Assembly: GCF_002982135.1 (NCBI RefSeq)
Contig: NZ_CP019981.1
Coordinates: 1,674,001 to 1,738,000, forward strand
Length of the DNA stretch: 64,000 nt
Direction: 5' to 3'
Source of the DNA: Pediococcus inopinatus
Lineage (GTDB): Bacteria; Bacillota; Bacilli; Lactobacillales; Lactobacillaceae
In this document: piece by piece, positions 18,837 through 28,067 of the stretch
Layout of the letters: the number at the start of each line of letters is the position of its first letter
How positions within the stretch are numbered: position 1 is the stretch's first letter
Notes under the pieces: model-generated
What the model was told of the DNA's origin: nothing
Database searches by the model: none
Seen by the model: the letters and a program-made list of their open reading frames with translations, nothing else
Made by a program: the position numbers and the translations under genes

Positions 18837-19169
18837 CTAGTGTTTAATTTCTACTACAATGTTTTGAATTAAATAAATCAAAAGAATTACAGGACCAACT
18901 AATATGTACCCAATGCGAATAAAGATATTAACCATAAAATCAAAATTACTGTCCTGCAATGCATATCTTTGAACCGTCATACTGTTCCTCTGATTTGCAT
19001 AACTACTATCTCCCCACTTATCATTTTTATGTTTTTTTAAATGCTCGTTTTGCGCAGTTTTAGCTCCTTTCTGCAAAAACGAGATATTTTTTAACGACCA
19101 CAATTTTTTTCGACAAAGATAAAATTGACACAACCAAGACAGCACCAACCACACATTCAAGAAATTCAA
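18837..19169 (-). CDS. Small membrane protein, unknown, coupled to upstream peptide ORF
   Basis: 110 residues with hydrophobic ends (NFLNVWLVLSWLCQFYLC near the start and IFIRIGYILVGPVILLIYLIQNIVV near the end) and a polar, basic middle (LQKGAKTAQNEHLKKHKND). It starts at a TTG that overlaps the stop of the 35-codon ORF upstream (sequence ATTGA), with no ribosome binding site of its own close by, so it would rely on coupling. It may alternatively be the second half of one gene split by a frameshift. No family recognised. Confidence 0.5.
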   Translation of the reverse strand: MNFLNVWLVLSWLCQFYLCRKKLWSLKNISFLQKGAKTAQNEHLKKHKNDKWGDSSYANQRNSMTVQRYALQDSNFDFMVNIFIRIGYILVGPVILLIYLIQNIVVEIKH

Positions 19170-19273
19170 TGTAATTTTAATATGACTTTCCTTATCAAGA
19201 TTAAAAAAATCAATAAAATAGCAAAAAAGAATGTTTGCCCAACAATCCCCAAAAAGTAATGTTCAGTTTTCAT
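19166..19273 (-). CDS. 35-residue membrane peptide
   Basis: A short ORF with an excellent ribosome binding site (AAAGGAGGATCACG before the ATG at 19273). It encodes MKTEHYFLGIVGQTFFF, continuing as an unbroken hydrophobic helix (AILLIFLILI) and ending in basic RKVILKLH. It overlaps the next ORF by four bases. Could be a single-span membrane peptide in its own right or the N-terminal part of the following protein. No known family recognised. Confidence 0.55.
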   Translation of the reverse strand: MKTEHYFLGIVGQTFFFAILLIFLILIRKVILKLH

Positions 19274-19483
19274 CGTGATCCTCCTTTCGCGTTAAAACGC
19301 GTCATCCTAATGATTAGAAAAAGATTAGTTATTTAACCTTTATTTAATCATTATAATTTAAAAATAAATTTAAATAAAGGGGAATAACTATTTAAAGAGA
19401 AATCTTTCAAAAAAGACGTTAGCAGCCAAAAATGATACTATTAAGGAGAATAAAATTTCAGACTAATTTGGGGGAATTGACAG

Positions 19484-19852
19484 ATGGGTAAAATCCGAAT
19501 TAATAATATGAGCTTTCACACTTTTAATGGCGTGTTTGCTGAAGAAAAAAAGCTGGGTCAACGTTTGCAAATTGATGCCGAACTCACATATCCGATCGAG
19601 GAAAAAGTTAAACATGATGACTTGAAAGAAACAGTCAGTTACGCCGACGTCTATCAAACCATTGAAGACTTTGTGCTTAATAATAACTATAATTTGATTG
19701 AAAGTGTCGCGAATCATCTGTTGAAAAAAATCTTAGCAGACTATCCCACAATTCAAGCCGTTAAACTGAAAGTCCGCAAATATAGCGTCCCAATTGCCGG
19801 CATTTTCGACAATATTGAAATCGAAGTTTCTGGAGACCGTCATCATGAGTAA
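19484..19852 (+). CDS. folB: Dihydroneopterin aldolase
   Basis: Splits 7,8-dihydroneopterin to 6-hydroxymethyl-7,8-dihydropterin and glycolaldehyde in folate synthesis. 122 residues, normal length. Seen: IRINNMSFHTFNGVFAEEKKLGQR at the start (His/Phe-x-G/E..lGQ typical of the family), YADVYQTIED, NLIESVANHL with the conserved Glu, and VRKYSVPIAGIFD with the conserved Lys. First gene of the six-gene folate operon; its end overlaps folK by eight bases. TTGGGGGAATTGACAG precedes the ATG. Confidence 0.95.
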   Translation: MGKIRINNMSFHTFNGVFAEEKKLGQRLQIDAELTYPIEEKVKHDDLKETVSYADVYQTIEDFVLNNNYNLIESVANHLLKKILADYPTIQAVKLKVRKYSVPIAGIFDNIEIEVSGDRHHE

Positions 19853-20324
19853 CCAAGTTTATTTAAGTGTCGGTTCCAACATGGGTGATCGGCAGGCTAA
19901 TTTGTCCGAGGCAGTTAAGCTCCTCAATCAAAAGGAGCAAATCACCGTGGAAAAAGTTTCGCCTGTATATCAAACCCAACCAGTTGGCGGAGTTGTCCAA
20001 GATGATTTCTTAAACATTGCCATTCGCCTCACCACAACCTTGAATGCCTACACGCTTTTAGATGTTTTCCATGAAATTGAGCAAGATTTGCGCCGGAAAC
20101 GTCTTATTCATTGGGGACCACGCACAATTGATTTGGATATTTTATATTTTAATCACGAAACCTATCACGATAAAAAACTTGTCATCCCGCATCCAGAAAT
20201 TAGTAATCGGCGGTTTGTCCTCATCCCCTTATTAGACGTCCTAAACGACGACACACTGATTGCCCAAACCAAACAACAACTAAAAACCACCTCAGATAAA
20301 AACTGGGTGGAAATTTTAAATTAA
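19845..20324 (+). CDS. folK: 2-amino-4-hydroxy-6-hydroxymethyldihydropteridine pyrophosphokinase
   Basis: Transfers pyrophosphate from ATP to the hydroxymethyl pterin. 159 residues from the ATG at 19845 (MSNQVYLSVGSNMGDR), which overlaps the folB end; longer frames upstream lie inside folB. Seen: VYLSVGSNMGDRQANL, SPVYQTQPVGG, QDDFLNIAI, IEQDLRRKRLIHWGPRTIDLDILYF and LVIPHPEISNRRFVLIPL, all standard HPPK segments including the two Asp of DLDIL. Second in the operon. Confidence 0.96.
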   Translation: MSNQVYLSVGSNMGDRQANLSEAVKLLNQKEQITVEKVSPVYQTQPVGGVVQDDFLNIAIRLTTTLNAYTLLDVFHEIEQDLRRKRLIHWGPRTIDLDILYFNHETYHDKKLVIPHPEISNRRFVLIPLLDVLNDDTLIAQTKQQLKTTSDKNWVEILN

Positions 20325-20340
20325 CATGAGGTAACTAAAC

Positions 20341-20910
20341 ATGAATGAAAAAAATAAAACTAAAATTGAAAATGCCGTCACTGATATCATTGAAGCCATT
20401 GGTGATGACCCCAAACGAGCAAGTATCCAGGAAACCCCAGCCCGTGTAGCTACTGCTTATTCAGAAATATTTTCAGAAACAGGCAACGCCCATTTTACAG
20501 ATTACAAAATTTTCGATGTGGATGAAAATGCTGATATGGTCGTGGTTCAAGATATTCCTTTCTACTCGATGTGTGAACACCATCTTCTCCCATTTTTTGG
20601 AACTGTTAATGTTGCCTATGTACCCCAAGATGGTAAGATTATCGGCTTAAGTAAGATTCCTCGGTTGGTAAACTTTGTTGCGCGCCGTCCTAGTGTCCAG
20701 GAAAACATTACCGTAATGATTAATGATGAACTGCAACGAATTTTGAAACCTAAAGGGGTGGCAGTCTCTATTTCTGCACGCCATTTATGCATGGAAATGC
20801 GGGGCATCAACAAATCAGGCTTGTCCACATACACCACTAAATTCTCGGGCGTTTTTAAAGAAGATCACGAACTGAAAAATGAATTTCTCCAACAAACTCG
20901 CCAAAAGTAG
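20341..20910 (+). CDS. folE: GTP cyclohydrolase I
   Basis: First committed step of folate synthesis, GTP to dihydroneopterin triphosphate. 189 residues. Seen: GDDPKRASIQETPARVATAY, FYSMCEHHLLPFFG with the zinc Cys and His, GLSKIPRLVNFVARRPSVQEN, and VSISARHLCMEMRGI with the second zinc Cys. ATGAGGTAACTAAAC precedes the ATG, 16 bases after folK. Confidence 0.97.
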   Translation: MNEKNKTKIENAVTDIIEAIGDDPKRASIQETPARVATAYSEIFSETGNAHFTDYKIFDVDENADMVVVQDIPFYSMCEHHLLPFFGTVNVAYVPQDGKIIGLSKIPRLVNFVARRPSVQENITVMINDELQRILKPKGVAVSISARHLCMEMRGINKSGLSTYTTKFSGVFKEDHELKNEFLQQTRQK

Positions 20911-20919
20911 GCCTTAAAT

Positions 20920-22236
20920 ATGAGTACTAATCAACAAGACTACCAAAAGTTAATCGCCAAAATGAATCAACAAATGTTGGTAACCGATGATGATCGGGTT
21001 CCCCTTCTTCAGCAAATTTTAGCCAAACTAGGTCACCCAGATCACGCCTACAAAATTATCCAAATTGCTGGGACAAACGGCAAAGGATCTACCGGGGCCA
21101 TGCTGGCGGCTGTTCTGCAAAAGAATGGTTATCACATTGGCCATTTTTCTAGTCCCGCCATGTTAGATGACCGCGAACAAATAAAAATTGATGGTCAAAT
21201 GATTGGGTATACGGACTTTCTTCAGGCTTATCAATTAATTAACGACCAATTACCTGCCAATTTCGCAACCAATTCACTTTCCATCTTTGAGTGGTTTACG
21301 TTAATTGCCCTGGTGGCTTTTCAACAGGCTAAAGTTGATTTTGTGATTTTAGAAGTTGGCTTAGGTGGGACAAATGATGCGACCAACGCGATTTCTGCCC
21401 CACTTTTGGCTTTGATCACCCACATTGATTATGATCACACCCGCATTTTGGGCCATACCATTCGTAAAATAGCGACTCAAAAATCAGGAATTATCAAAAC
21501 GGGTTCTACTGTTATCGTCGCCCCTCATCAAAAACGAATCACCCGAACCGTTTTACGTAATGTGGCTGGCCAACAACAGGTTCCCATTCATTTTGTGAAT
21601 AATATTCGCTTAAAAGTACTGGCGCATAATTTTACCGGTACAACCGTCCAAATTAGCGGACCCTTGATTCCCAATCAAACCATTCAGTTAGGCTTAATTG
21701 GCGGCTTTCAATTGGATAACCTTGCCACAGTCTTGAGTGCCACAACTTGGCTACAAAAAAATAACGTTCAGCTGGATCAACGCTTGATACACGAAGCATT
21801 GGCACAACTAAAAATTGCCGGCAGAATGCAAGTGGTTCAACACCATCCCACCGTCATTTTAGATGGCGCGCATAACCCCGATGGTGCAAAGCAACTCGTT
21901 CTTTCCTTAAAGAAACTGGCTCCCAACCACAAAATTACGTTTTTATTGGGATTTTTGGCAGATAAAAACTATCTTGAAATGCTACAAAATTATTTACCAT
22001 TAGCTAAGGAAATTTATGTAAACACCCCAAGTCAACACCAGCGTGCTCTTGATAAGGACCAATTAAGTAAAACCATTCAAACTCACTTTAGTTTTCCAAA
22101 AGAACAGCTCTTTAATGAACCTGACGCACATGCTAGCTTAAGTACAGCCCTGAAACACGCCGCTACTGACGATGTGATTGTGATTACCGGATCGTTTTAT
22201 TTCATTAAACAGTTTGAAGGTGACCAAAATGTTTAA
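20920..22236 (+). CDS. folC: Bifunctional folylpolyglutamate/dihydrofolate synthase
   Basis: Adds glutamate to dihydropteroate and folates. 438 residues. Seen: IIQIAGTNGKGSTGAMLAAVL (ATP loop), GHFSSPAMLDDREQI, ILEVGLGGTNDATNAI, THIDYDHTRILGHTIRKIATQKSGI and VILDGAHNPDGAKQLVLSL. Starts nine bases after the folE stop and overlaps the next gene by eight. Such folC copies within the fol operon are common in lactobacilli, which often carry a second one elsewhere. Confidence 0.95.
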   Translation: MSTNQQDYQKLIAKMNQQMLVTDDDRVPLLQQILAKLGHPDHAYKIIQIAGTNGKGSTGAMLAAVLQKNGYHIGHFSSPAMLDDREQIKIDGQMIGYTDFLQAYQLINDQLPANFATNSLSIFEWFTLIALVAFQQAKVDFVILEVGLGGTNDATNAISAPLLALITHIDYDHTRILGHTIRKIATQKSGIIKTGSTVIVAPHQKRITRTVLRNVAGQQQVPIHFVNNIRLKVLAHNFTGTTVQISGPLIPNQTIQLGLIGGFQLDNLATVLSATTWLQKNNVQLDQRLIHEALAQLKIAGRMQVVQHHPTVILDGAHNPDGAKQLVLSLKKLAPNHKITFLLGFLADKNYLEMLQNYLPLAKEIYVNTPSQHQRALDKDQLSKTIQTHFSFPKEQLFNEPDAHASLSTALKHAATDDVIVITGSFYFIKQFEGDQNV

Positions 22237-22834
22237 CCAACCAGTGATTATTGCATCCAATAATCTTGATAAAACAGCAGAACTAATTGCTTGCTTACAA
22301 CAGTTTCAAGTGGCAGCTAAATTCTATCAGGACTTGATTCCACGTGTGTCATTTCCTAGCGAAGGAACAACGGATTACGTGGTTAATGCGCGAACAAAAG
22401 CCCAATTTATTTCTCAAAAGTTACCTCAAGAATTTATTCTAGGTGACGATTCGGGGATGATTTTGTCCGCCTTTCCTAATAGATTTGGCGTTCAAACTTC
22501 TCGCCAGCTAACAGCCTACCCCACGGACGCTGATAAGAACCACTATTTAATTCAACTGATAGCGGGAAAAAATCGTAACGTTCAATTACGCACCGATTTG
22601 ATTCTACAAACTCCGCAACACAGCTATCATGGCTTCGGCGTGTTTAAGGGGACTTTTAGTCAAGAGGAGCGGGGGCAAAACGGTTACGGATTTGATAAAA
22701 TTTTAATTCCTGACGGTGAATCTCGAGCGCTCGCCGAATTAACGGATGCAGAAAAGTTTCCTTATCTACACCGCACCAAAGCAGTGAAAAATCTTCTCGA
22801 AAAGGTGGCAAATAATGACTATGAAAATTATTGA
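22229..22834 (+). CDS. Non-canonical purine NTP pyrophosphatase-like (RdgB/HAM1) within the fol operon
   Basis: 201 residues. Seen: IIASNNLDKTAEL at the start (the family's SxNxxKxxE), SFPSEGTTDYVVNARTKAQFIS, the catalytic loop FILGDDSGMILSAF, GVQTSRQL, and GYGFDKILIPDGES near the end with TDAEKFPYLHRTKAV. The family hydrolyses ITP, dITP or XTP. In lactobacillus folate operons a homologue at this place has been proposed to remove pyrophosphate from dihydroneopterin triphosphate, which would fill the only missing step here; that role is inferred from context. Start overlaps folC, end overlaps folP by 20 bases. Confidence 0.85.
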   Translation: MFNQPVIIASNNLDKTAELIACLQQFQVAAKFYQDLIPRVSFPSEGTTDYVVNARTKAQFISQKLPQEFILGDDSGMILSAFPNRFGVQTSRQLTAYPTDADKNHYLIQLIAGKNRNVQLRTDLILQTPQHSYHGFGVFKGTFSQEERGQNGYGFDKILIPDGESRALAELTDAEKFPYLHRTKAVKNLLEKVANNDYENY

Positions 22835-23963
22835 TATGACCGCTGAGTTTGGTCGTTCCGAGACATTTGCAGATCAAATTGTCCATAACATGTTGGTCAC
22901 ACAACGGAAAGTGGCCTTACAATTCGAAGGCTTAAATCAACCTGATTTAGCCACGATTCAACAACTATTGGCAGCCTTTGACACCCCTGCTCAAACTACA
23001 GAAAATAGTTTACAAACGGTATTACCACTGGCGGCCCTACAATTTTTCATCACGAAATTTAAGCAACAATTTTCAGCAGATGAGGCTAGTCGCCAACTTG
23101 AGCAGATCTATCAGCAACATGCGATTTATTGGCATTATGGCAGTGTTCATCGTGATCTAACTCAATCACCATTAATTTATGGGATCTTAAACATTACCCC
23201 GGATTCCTTTTATGATGGTGGTGCTTATGTCGAACCGCAAGCCATCAAGGATCACATTGCCGAGATGGTAACGGCTGGTGTGGACGTCATTGAGCTTGGC
23301 GGCCAGACCACCCGCCCTGGTTTTACGGAAATCTCTGCTCAAGAAGAGCTTAACCGAATTTTGCCTTATATCGATTGGATTCACCAAAACTACCCCGAAG
23401 TTTCTTTAGCGGTGGATACATATAAATATGTAGTCATGCAGGCTTTGGTGAAAAATAGCCACGTTGACATTATTAACGATGTTCGCGCCTTTACAGATGA
23501 TCCCCGAAAACTAGCATTGCTGGCACCAACCAAAATTGGACTTTTGACCATGCACAGCAGTCGCGACACCGAATATGATAATCTAACAAAAGAAATGCAA
23601 AACTTTTTCAAACAAAATCTATCCCAATTAGTTAATGCGGGAATTGCTCAAGAACGAATCGCTTTGGATCCCGGTATTGGCTACGCAAAGGTTGCCGATG
23701 GTTATCAAGACTACGCCATGATGCGCAACATTGATCAGTTTAATCAATTTAATCGACCAACGATGATTGCCATTTCTCGCAAGGGTTTTGGTGCTAAACT
23801 ATTTAATCTAAAAAAAGAGGACCGATTATCGGTCACTCTCATTGCGGAAACTTATATGTATTTACATGGCGGCAACGTTTTGCGCGTCCATGATATTACG
23901 GAAACAAACCAACTCGTTAAAATGATTAACACGATCAATACAGGTTATTGGTTTAAAAAATAA
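22815..23963 (+). CDS. folP: Dihydropteroate synthase with N-terminal extension
   Basis: Condenses the pterin pyrophosphate with p-aminobenzoate. 382 residues; the catalytic barrel starts near residue 115 (PLIYGILNITPDSFYDGGAY), then DVIELGGQTTRPGF, LAVDTYKYVVMQ, IINDVRAF, LDPGIGYAK and ISRKGFGAKLF. The first 110 or so residues are an extension that I do not recognise but which is seen in lactobacillus FolP proteins. AAGGTGG precedes the ATG. Last gene of the operon, followed by a terminator. Confidence 0.93.
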   Translation: MTMKIIDMTAEFGRSETFADQIVHNMLVTQRKVALQFEGLNQPDLATIQQLLAAFDTPAQTTENSLQTVLPLAALQFFITKFKQQFSADEASRQLEQIYQQHAIYWHYGSVHRDLTQSPLIYGILNITPDSFYDGGAYVEPQAIKDHIAEMVTAGVDVIELGGQTTRPGFTEISAQEELNRILPYIDWIHQNYPEVSLAVDTYKYVVMQALVKNSHVDIINDVRAFTDDPRKLALLAPTKIGLLTMHSSRDTEYDNLTKEMQNFFKQNLSQLVNAGIAQERIALDPGIGYAKVADGYQDYAMMRNIDQFNQFNRPTMIAISRKGFGAKLFNLKKEDRLSVTLIAETYMYLHGGNVLRVHDITETNQLVKMINTINTGYWFKK

Positions 23964-23993
23964 AAAACCCAGACAATTTAATTGTCTGGGTTT
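23962..23993 (+). terminator. Terminator of the folate operon
   Basis: AAACCCAGACAATT / AATTGTCTGGGTTT stem, immediately overlapping the folP stop codon. Confidence 0.88.
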
Positions 23994-24005
23994 CTTTATT
24001 TTGGC

Positions 24006-24488
24006 CTAAATTAACTTTGCAAAAGAGCCATCCCAAATACTTTCATGATGTTTCACAATTGTCGCTGCGTCTAAAAGATCAGAATCAAACGTTGTAACCA
24101 AATCGCGTCTAACTTCTACTTGATAATCCAAGTGACGTGCTACTCGAATGGTGGTGTCAACACAATACTCCGCCTGTCCCCCACAAATTTCTAAGCTTTC
24201 TGTATTATAGGTTTTCAAATAGGCTTCTAAATTAGTGTGGTAAAAAGAATCCGGGGTCGTTTTTACAATAAATTCATCTTTTTGCTTGTCAAAATCCAAA
24301 TTTGGAGCTAACTGAAACTCTTCTGTATCACTTGGAATTTCATTATCAGTTGTTTGCACAAAAAAGATCGCCTTTTTTTCCTGTCGATAAAGCGCAATTC
24401 GTTCGTTAATACCGGCAACTACGTCATTAAAGTTGGCCATTTTATTTAATGCATTCTGCATATCTATTACAATCAATACATCTGCCAT
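24006..24488 (-). CDS. Isochorismatase-family cysteine hydrolase
   Basis: 160 residues. Seen: VLIVIDMQNAL (catalytic Asp at the start), FIVKTTPDSFYHTNLEAYL with the conserved Lys, and EICGGQAEYCVDTTIRVARHL with the catalytic Cys. Members include nicotinamidases and related amidohydrolases; the substrate cannot be read from the sequence. I use the ATG at 24488 (MADVLIV), preceded by GAGGAAAAGCG. Stands alone, convergent with folP. Confidence 0.85.
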   Translation of the reverse strand: MADVLIVIDMQNALNKMANFNDVVAGINERIALYRQEKKAIFFVQTTDNEIPSDTEEFQLAPNLDFDKQKDEFIVKTTPDSFYHTNLEAYLKTYNTESLEICGGQAEYCVDTTIRVARHLDYQVEVRRDLVTTFDSDLLDAATIVKHHESIWDGSFAKLI

Positions 24489-24712
24489 CGCTTTTCCTCT
24501 TTCATAAATCATGATTATTTATCAGTACCCTCTTATACCAAAAAGGATCCTATTTCTTAACGCTTCATGCTAATCGCGATTTGCTCCCCTAAAACTTACA
24601 TCTTATATAATCATCATACAACTCCTAAAAAACGTGGTAAGGACAGCAAGTTTTATTTAAGAGATTCTTAAAACAGCGAACCTAGCCTTATTTTACCAAC
24701 TTCAAGTTAACA

Positions 24713-26059
24713 CTATTCACCCTTTTTGGCACTTTTATTCACTGCTGCCATTGCCAATTCATTTACATAATTTAGAGGATTATCAAAATTCGGTTGGAAA
24801 AACATATCCACCATCGAGAGTTCATCAACAGTCATTTTTTTCTGAATGGCAAGTGAAATTACATTGGCCGACTGTGCACAATCATATGTGCTGTAAAACG
24901 CCCCACCCAAAACAACTCGACTTTCTGGATTCCAGACTAATCGCATTAAAATGGGCGTCGTACTCGACATAAATTCAGGACGATAATTCTCTTCGAGCGT
25001 AACTGTTTCCACCTTAAGGCCACGCGCCTTAGCCCCACTTTCTGTTAACCCCGAAGAAGCGAGTGTTTTGCCAAATAACGCTACAGCTGATGATGCTTGA
25101 GTACCCATATATTTCATCGTTGGCTCTTCAATGTTATGCCCGATTAAAATTCCCTGTCGAATCGCGTTCGTCGCCAAAGGAATATAATCAACTTTACCAG
25201 TCGGATTATAATGAACCACGGCCGCATCACCAGCAGCAAAAATATTAGGATCAGATGAACTCATATATTCATCCGTGATGATGGCCCCATTTTTGAGCAT
25301 ATCGACTTTATTTTTCAACAAATCTGTTGCTGGACGAAAGCCCGCACACAAAACGGCAAGATCTGCGGTATAGCTGTTCTTACTGGTTGTAACAGTAATC
25401 TGTTCGTTACCAGTAAAAGACTCGACCATCTCGTTCATGGCAAGTTTGACACCGTGCTGTTCATAATCCTTTTCAACGCAATCACTAATTTCAGAATCAA
25501 AATTTTTGGCCAACACGTTTGGCAACCCATCAATTAACGTAACCTTTTTACCCGTGACTGCCAACTGTTCGGCAAGTTCGGCGCCAATATAACCCGCACC
25601 AATAATCACAGCTGATTTTGCATTTGGCGTGGCTTCACGGAGAATTTTCGCATCATTCCAGTCCTTACAAAGTTTAACTTTCGAATTTTCTACGCCTTTA
25701 ATCGGAGGAATAACCGGCGCTGACCCAGTCGTCATCACTAACTTATCATAGTGATCTTGACTTAACTCACCAGAAACTAAGTTCTTCACCTGAACAATTT
25801 TTTCCTCAGGATCCACATTAAGGACATCATGCCGCATTTTCATTGTGGCCCCTAACTTGGTCAATTCTTCTGGTGAGGAATAAAACATTTTGTTAGGATC
25901 TGAAACATGATCGCCCACCCACAACGCAATTCCACAAGATAAAAAGGACAGGTTATCATTTCGTTCGTACACTGTGACTTGGTAATCAGGATGCTCTGTT
26001 AAAATTTGTTTGGCCGCAAAGGTACCTGCATGGGTCGCGCCAATCACGATTATTTTCAT
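24713..26059 (-). CDS. nox: Water-forming NADH oxidase
   Basis: FAD enzyme that reduces O2 to water with NADH, regenerating NAD+. 448 residues. Seen: FAD loop IIVIGATHAGTFAAKQIL at the N-terminus, the redox cysteine in FLSCGIALWVGD (near residue 42), NAD loop SAVIIGAGYIGAELAEQL (about 150-167), and the second FAD motif NIFAAGDAAVVHY (about 280). A single active-site Cys fits the peroxiredox-type family that includes Nox and CoA-disulfide reductase. Follows pox in the same direction, with a terminator between. AGGAGG-like GGAGGGAAT before the start. Confidence 0.92.
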   Translation of the reverse strand: MKIIVIGATHAGTFAAKQILTEHPDYQVTVYERNDNLSFLSCGIALWVGDHVSDPNKMFYSSPEELTKLGATMKMRHDVLNVDPEEKIVQVKNLVSGELSQDHYDKLVMTTGSAPVIPPIKGVENSKVKLCKDWNDAKILREATPNAKSAVIIGAGYIGAELAEQLAVTGKKVTLIDGLPNVLAKNFDSEISDCVEKDYEQHGVKLAMNEMVESFTGNEQITVTTSKNSYTADLAVLCAGFRPATDLLKNKVDMLKNGAIITDEYMSSSDPNIFAAGDAAVVHYNPTGKVDYIPLATNAIRQGILIGHNIEEPTMKYMGTQASSAVALFGKTLASSGLTESGAKARGLKVETVTLEENYRPEFMSSTTPILMRLVWNPESRVVLGGAFYSTYDCAQSANVISLAIQKKMTVDELSMVDMFFQPNFDNPLNYVNELAMAAVNKSAKKGE

Positions 26060-26100
26060 CATATTCCCTCCAAGATTTTTTAGGCTACAATAACTTCACT

Positions 26101-26143
26101 AAAAAACTGTTAACCCAAAATTCAAAGTGGGTTAACAGTTCAC
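26101..26143 (-). terminator. Terminator of pyruvate oxidase gene
   Basis: AACTGTTAACCCACTTT paired with its complement across a short loop, followed by a T run on the minus strand. Confidence 0.88.
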
Positions 26144-26155
26144 TTCTGTGCAATC

Positions 26156-27904
26156 TTATTCCACTTCAAATTCATTCAGATAAACACTAAATGGTTGTAA
26201 ACTTTCGGCTTCATAGCGTTGCTTAAATGCTGCAATTTCTTCAGACGAATTAGTAGCTGGATCTAACTGCAATTTTTCTGCGGGTAGTGGTCGATTATTA
26301 TGAATTTTTACATCAATCACAACGGGTCCTTCTACTTCGGTTGCAGTATCAAAGGCCTCAACAAGCTCTTTATAAGAATGGACAGTAATCCCCAATGCCC
26401 CCATTCCTTGGGCAATCATCGCGAAATCAGCTCCTTGTAAATCCACTCCAAAGTATTTCTGCTTTTCGTCTTCTTGCTCATCTTTGATAAAATCAAAACT
26501 CTCATTTGAGAAAACAACATTGATAATATGCAGTTTTTCTTTAACCTGGGTCAACAAATCCTGCATCACCATCGCAAATGCACCATCGCCAGCTAAATTA
26601 AAGACTTGCCGATCTGGGTACGTAAGTTTACCCGCAATAGCCGCGCCAATTCCATATCCCATGGTGGCAAATAACGCCGAGGTGGTGAATTTTTGTTTTT
26701 CATTCATATTTAAAAATCGGACACTGTTCATCGTGACATCACCCACATCAATGGCAAACACGTCATTTCCAGTAGCGATGCGGTTAATCTGCTTGAAAAC
26801 TGCGCCTACTTCTAAAGGATCAGAAGTTTTATCAGCTAATTGCTGCAGATAAGCGCGCCAATTCTTCATATTGGCCACACAAGCATCGTAAAAACGTCGG
26901 TGAGCCACTTCATCACTAAGTGTGACTAATTGCTTCATGGCTTTCTTGGAGTCGCTTAGAATTGGCACATCAACGTTATGCCGCTTGCCAATTTTAGAAG
27001 AATCAATATCGATTTGAATAAACTTGGCATCTTGATTAAACATCCCTTTAGTACGAGCAAATGGGAAATCTGCGCCAATCATCATAATTAAGTCGGCTTG
27101 TTCCAACGTTTCATTACCTGGCTTCGTCGAAACCCGATAGGCCGAACCCATATTACCTTCAAAACTATCGGGAATAATTCCCTTAGAAATCGCCGACATC
27201 ACAACTGGTAATTTAAGATGTTTCGCTAACGCCACAAGTTCTGGTGTCGCACCCTTAACGCCAATTCCAGCAAAAATAACTGGCCGATTGGCCTCACTAA
27301 TCAGCTTTAAAGCTTCTTTTAATTTTTCGTCATCCGGTTCTGGCAACAAAGGTTTAACGTAACTATGACCTGATGACCAAAAATCATCTGGAATCTCCTT
27401 TGTACCGAGATCATTTGGAATGGTTACCACGGCTACCCCATTTTCCTTGTAGGCACGGCGGATTGCCTCATCAATTACATGAGGTAAACTGGCAGCGGTC
27501 ATAACGGTCCGGTTGTATACTGAAACATCCGCAAACATGGGATTCTCATTCAATTCTTGGAAAGAGTCCCAATTCATATCAGATGTTCCCACCTGACCAA
27601 TAATTGCCAATACGGGAACGTGATCCATTTGAGCATCATACAAACCATTAAATAAATGCGTTGCCCCAGGGCCAGCTGACCCAAAACAAACCCCAAGTTT
27701 ACCAGTCAATTTTGCATGTGCCGTTGCAGCAAAAGCCCCAATTTCTTCATGGCGCACTTGAAGGTAATCAATCTTGTCTTGTTCTAGTCGCAAGGCCTCC
27801 ATTGTACTGTTAATTGATCCACCAGGAATCCCATATACCTGCTCAACATCCCAGTCTTCCAAAACCTTCATCATCGCAACACTAGCATTAATTGTTTTAC
27901 TCAT
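26156..27904 (-). CDS. pox: Pyruvate oxidase
   Basis: Converts pyruvate, phosphate and O2 to acetyl phosphate, CO2 and H2O2 with ThDP and FAD. 582 residues from the ATG at 27904 (MSKTINASVAMMKVLEDW), which follows AGAGGGATAACA. Seen: VYGIPGGSINSTMEALR, HEEIGAFAATAHAKLTGK with the ThDP Glu, FGSAGPGATHLFNGLYDA, and the ThDP motif GDGAFAMVMQDLLTQ...NVVFSNESFDFIKDEQED. Close in sequence to the Lactobacillus plantarum enzyme. A CcpA-type site lies upstream. With Nox, MntH and no catalase, the block fits aerobic metabolism with manganese-based peroxide and superoxide defence. Confidence 0.95.
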   Translation of the reverse strand: MSKTINASVAMMKVLEDWDVEQVYGIPGGSINSTMEALRLEQDKIDYLQVRHEEIGAFAATAHAKLTGKLGVCFGSAGPGATHLFNGLYDAQMDHVPVLAIIGQVGTSDMNWDSFQELNENPMFADVSVYNRTVMTAASLPHVIDEAIRRAYKENGVAVVTIPNDLGTKEIPDDFWSSGHSYVKPLLPEPDDEKLKEALKLISEANRPVIFAGIGVKGATPELVALAKHLKLPVVMSAISKGIIPDSFEGNMGSAYRVSTKPGNETLEQADLIMMIGADFPFARTKGMFNQDAKFIQIDIDSSKIGKRHNVDVPILSDSKKAMKQLVTLSDEVAHRRFYDACVANMKNWRAYLQQLADKTSDPLEVGAVFKQINRIATGNDVFAIDVGDVTMNSVRFLNMNEKQKFTTSALFATMGYGIGAAIAGKLTYPDRQVFNLAGDGAFAMVMQDLLTQVKEKLHIINVVFSNESFDFIKDEQEDEKQKYFGVDLQGADFAMIAQGMGALGITVHSYKELVEAFDTATEVEGPVVIDVKIHNNRPLPAEKLQLDPATNSSEEIAAFKQRYEAESLQPFSVYLNEFEVE

Positions 27905-27981
27905 TGTTATCCCTCTTTCCAAGAAATCATCATTTTTGTGTTCTTACTGCGATAGTATCTCATGAATGGGTCTGAAGTAAA

Positions 27982-27995
27982 AGAAAACGCTCTCA
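27982..27995. promoter_or_regulatory. Catabolite-responsive element (cre) upstream of pox
   Basis: AGAAAACGCTCTCA matches the cre consensus TGWAANCGNTNWCA at 13 of 14 positions, about 80 bases upstream of the pox start. CcpA control of pox is established in Lactobacillus plantarum; here it is inferred. Confidence 0.65.
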
Positions 27996-28008
27996 TTAAT
28001 GCTAAATA

Positions 28009-28053
28009 AAAAATCTGCATTCCTTCACCATCTTGTGAAAGAACCCAGATTTT
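28009..28053 (-). terminator. Terminator after mntH
   Basis: Minus strand: outer stem AATCTG/CAGATT and inner CTTTCAC/GGTGAAG, followed by TTTTTT. Confidence 0.75.
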
Positions 28054-28067
28054 ATAACTTTTTTGTT

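Noticed and set aside
26484..26852. Antisense ORFs of 100-130 codons inside pox, mntH, the ABC-F gene and other genes
   Set aside because: They have no ribosome binding sites, low-complexity or non-family sequence, and lie opposite well-supported genes.
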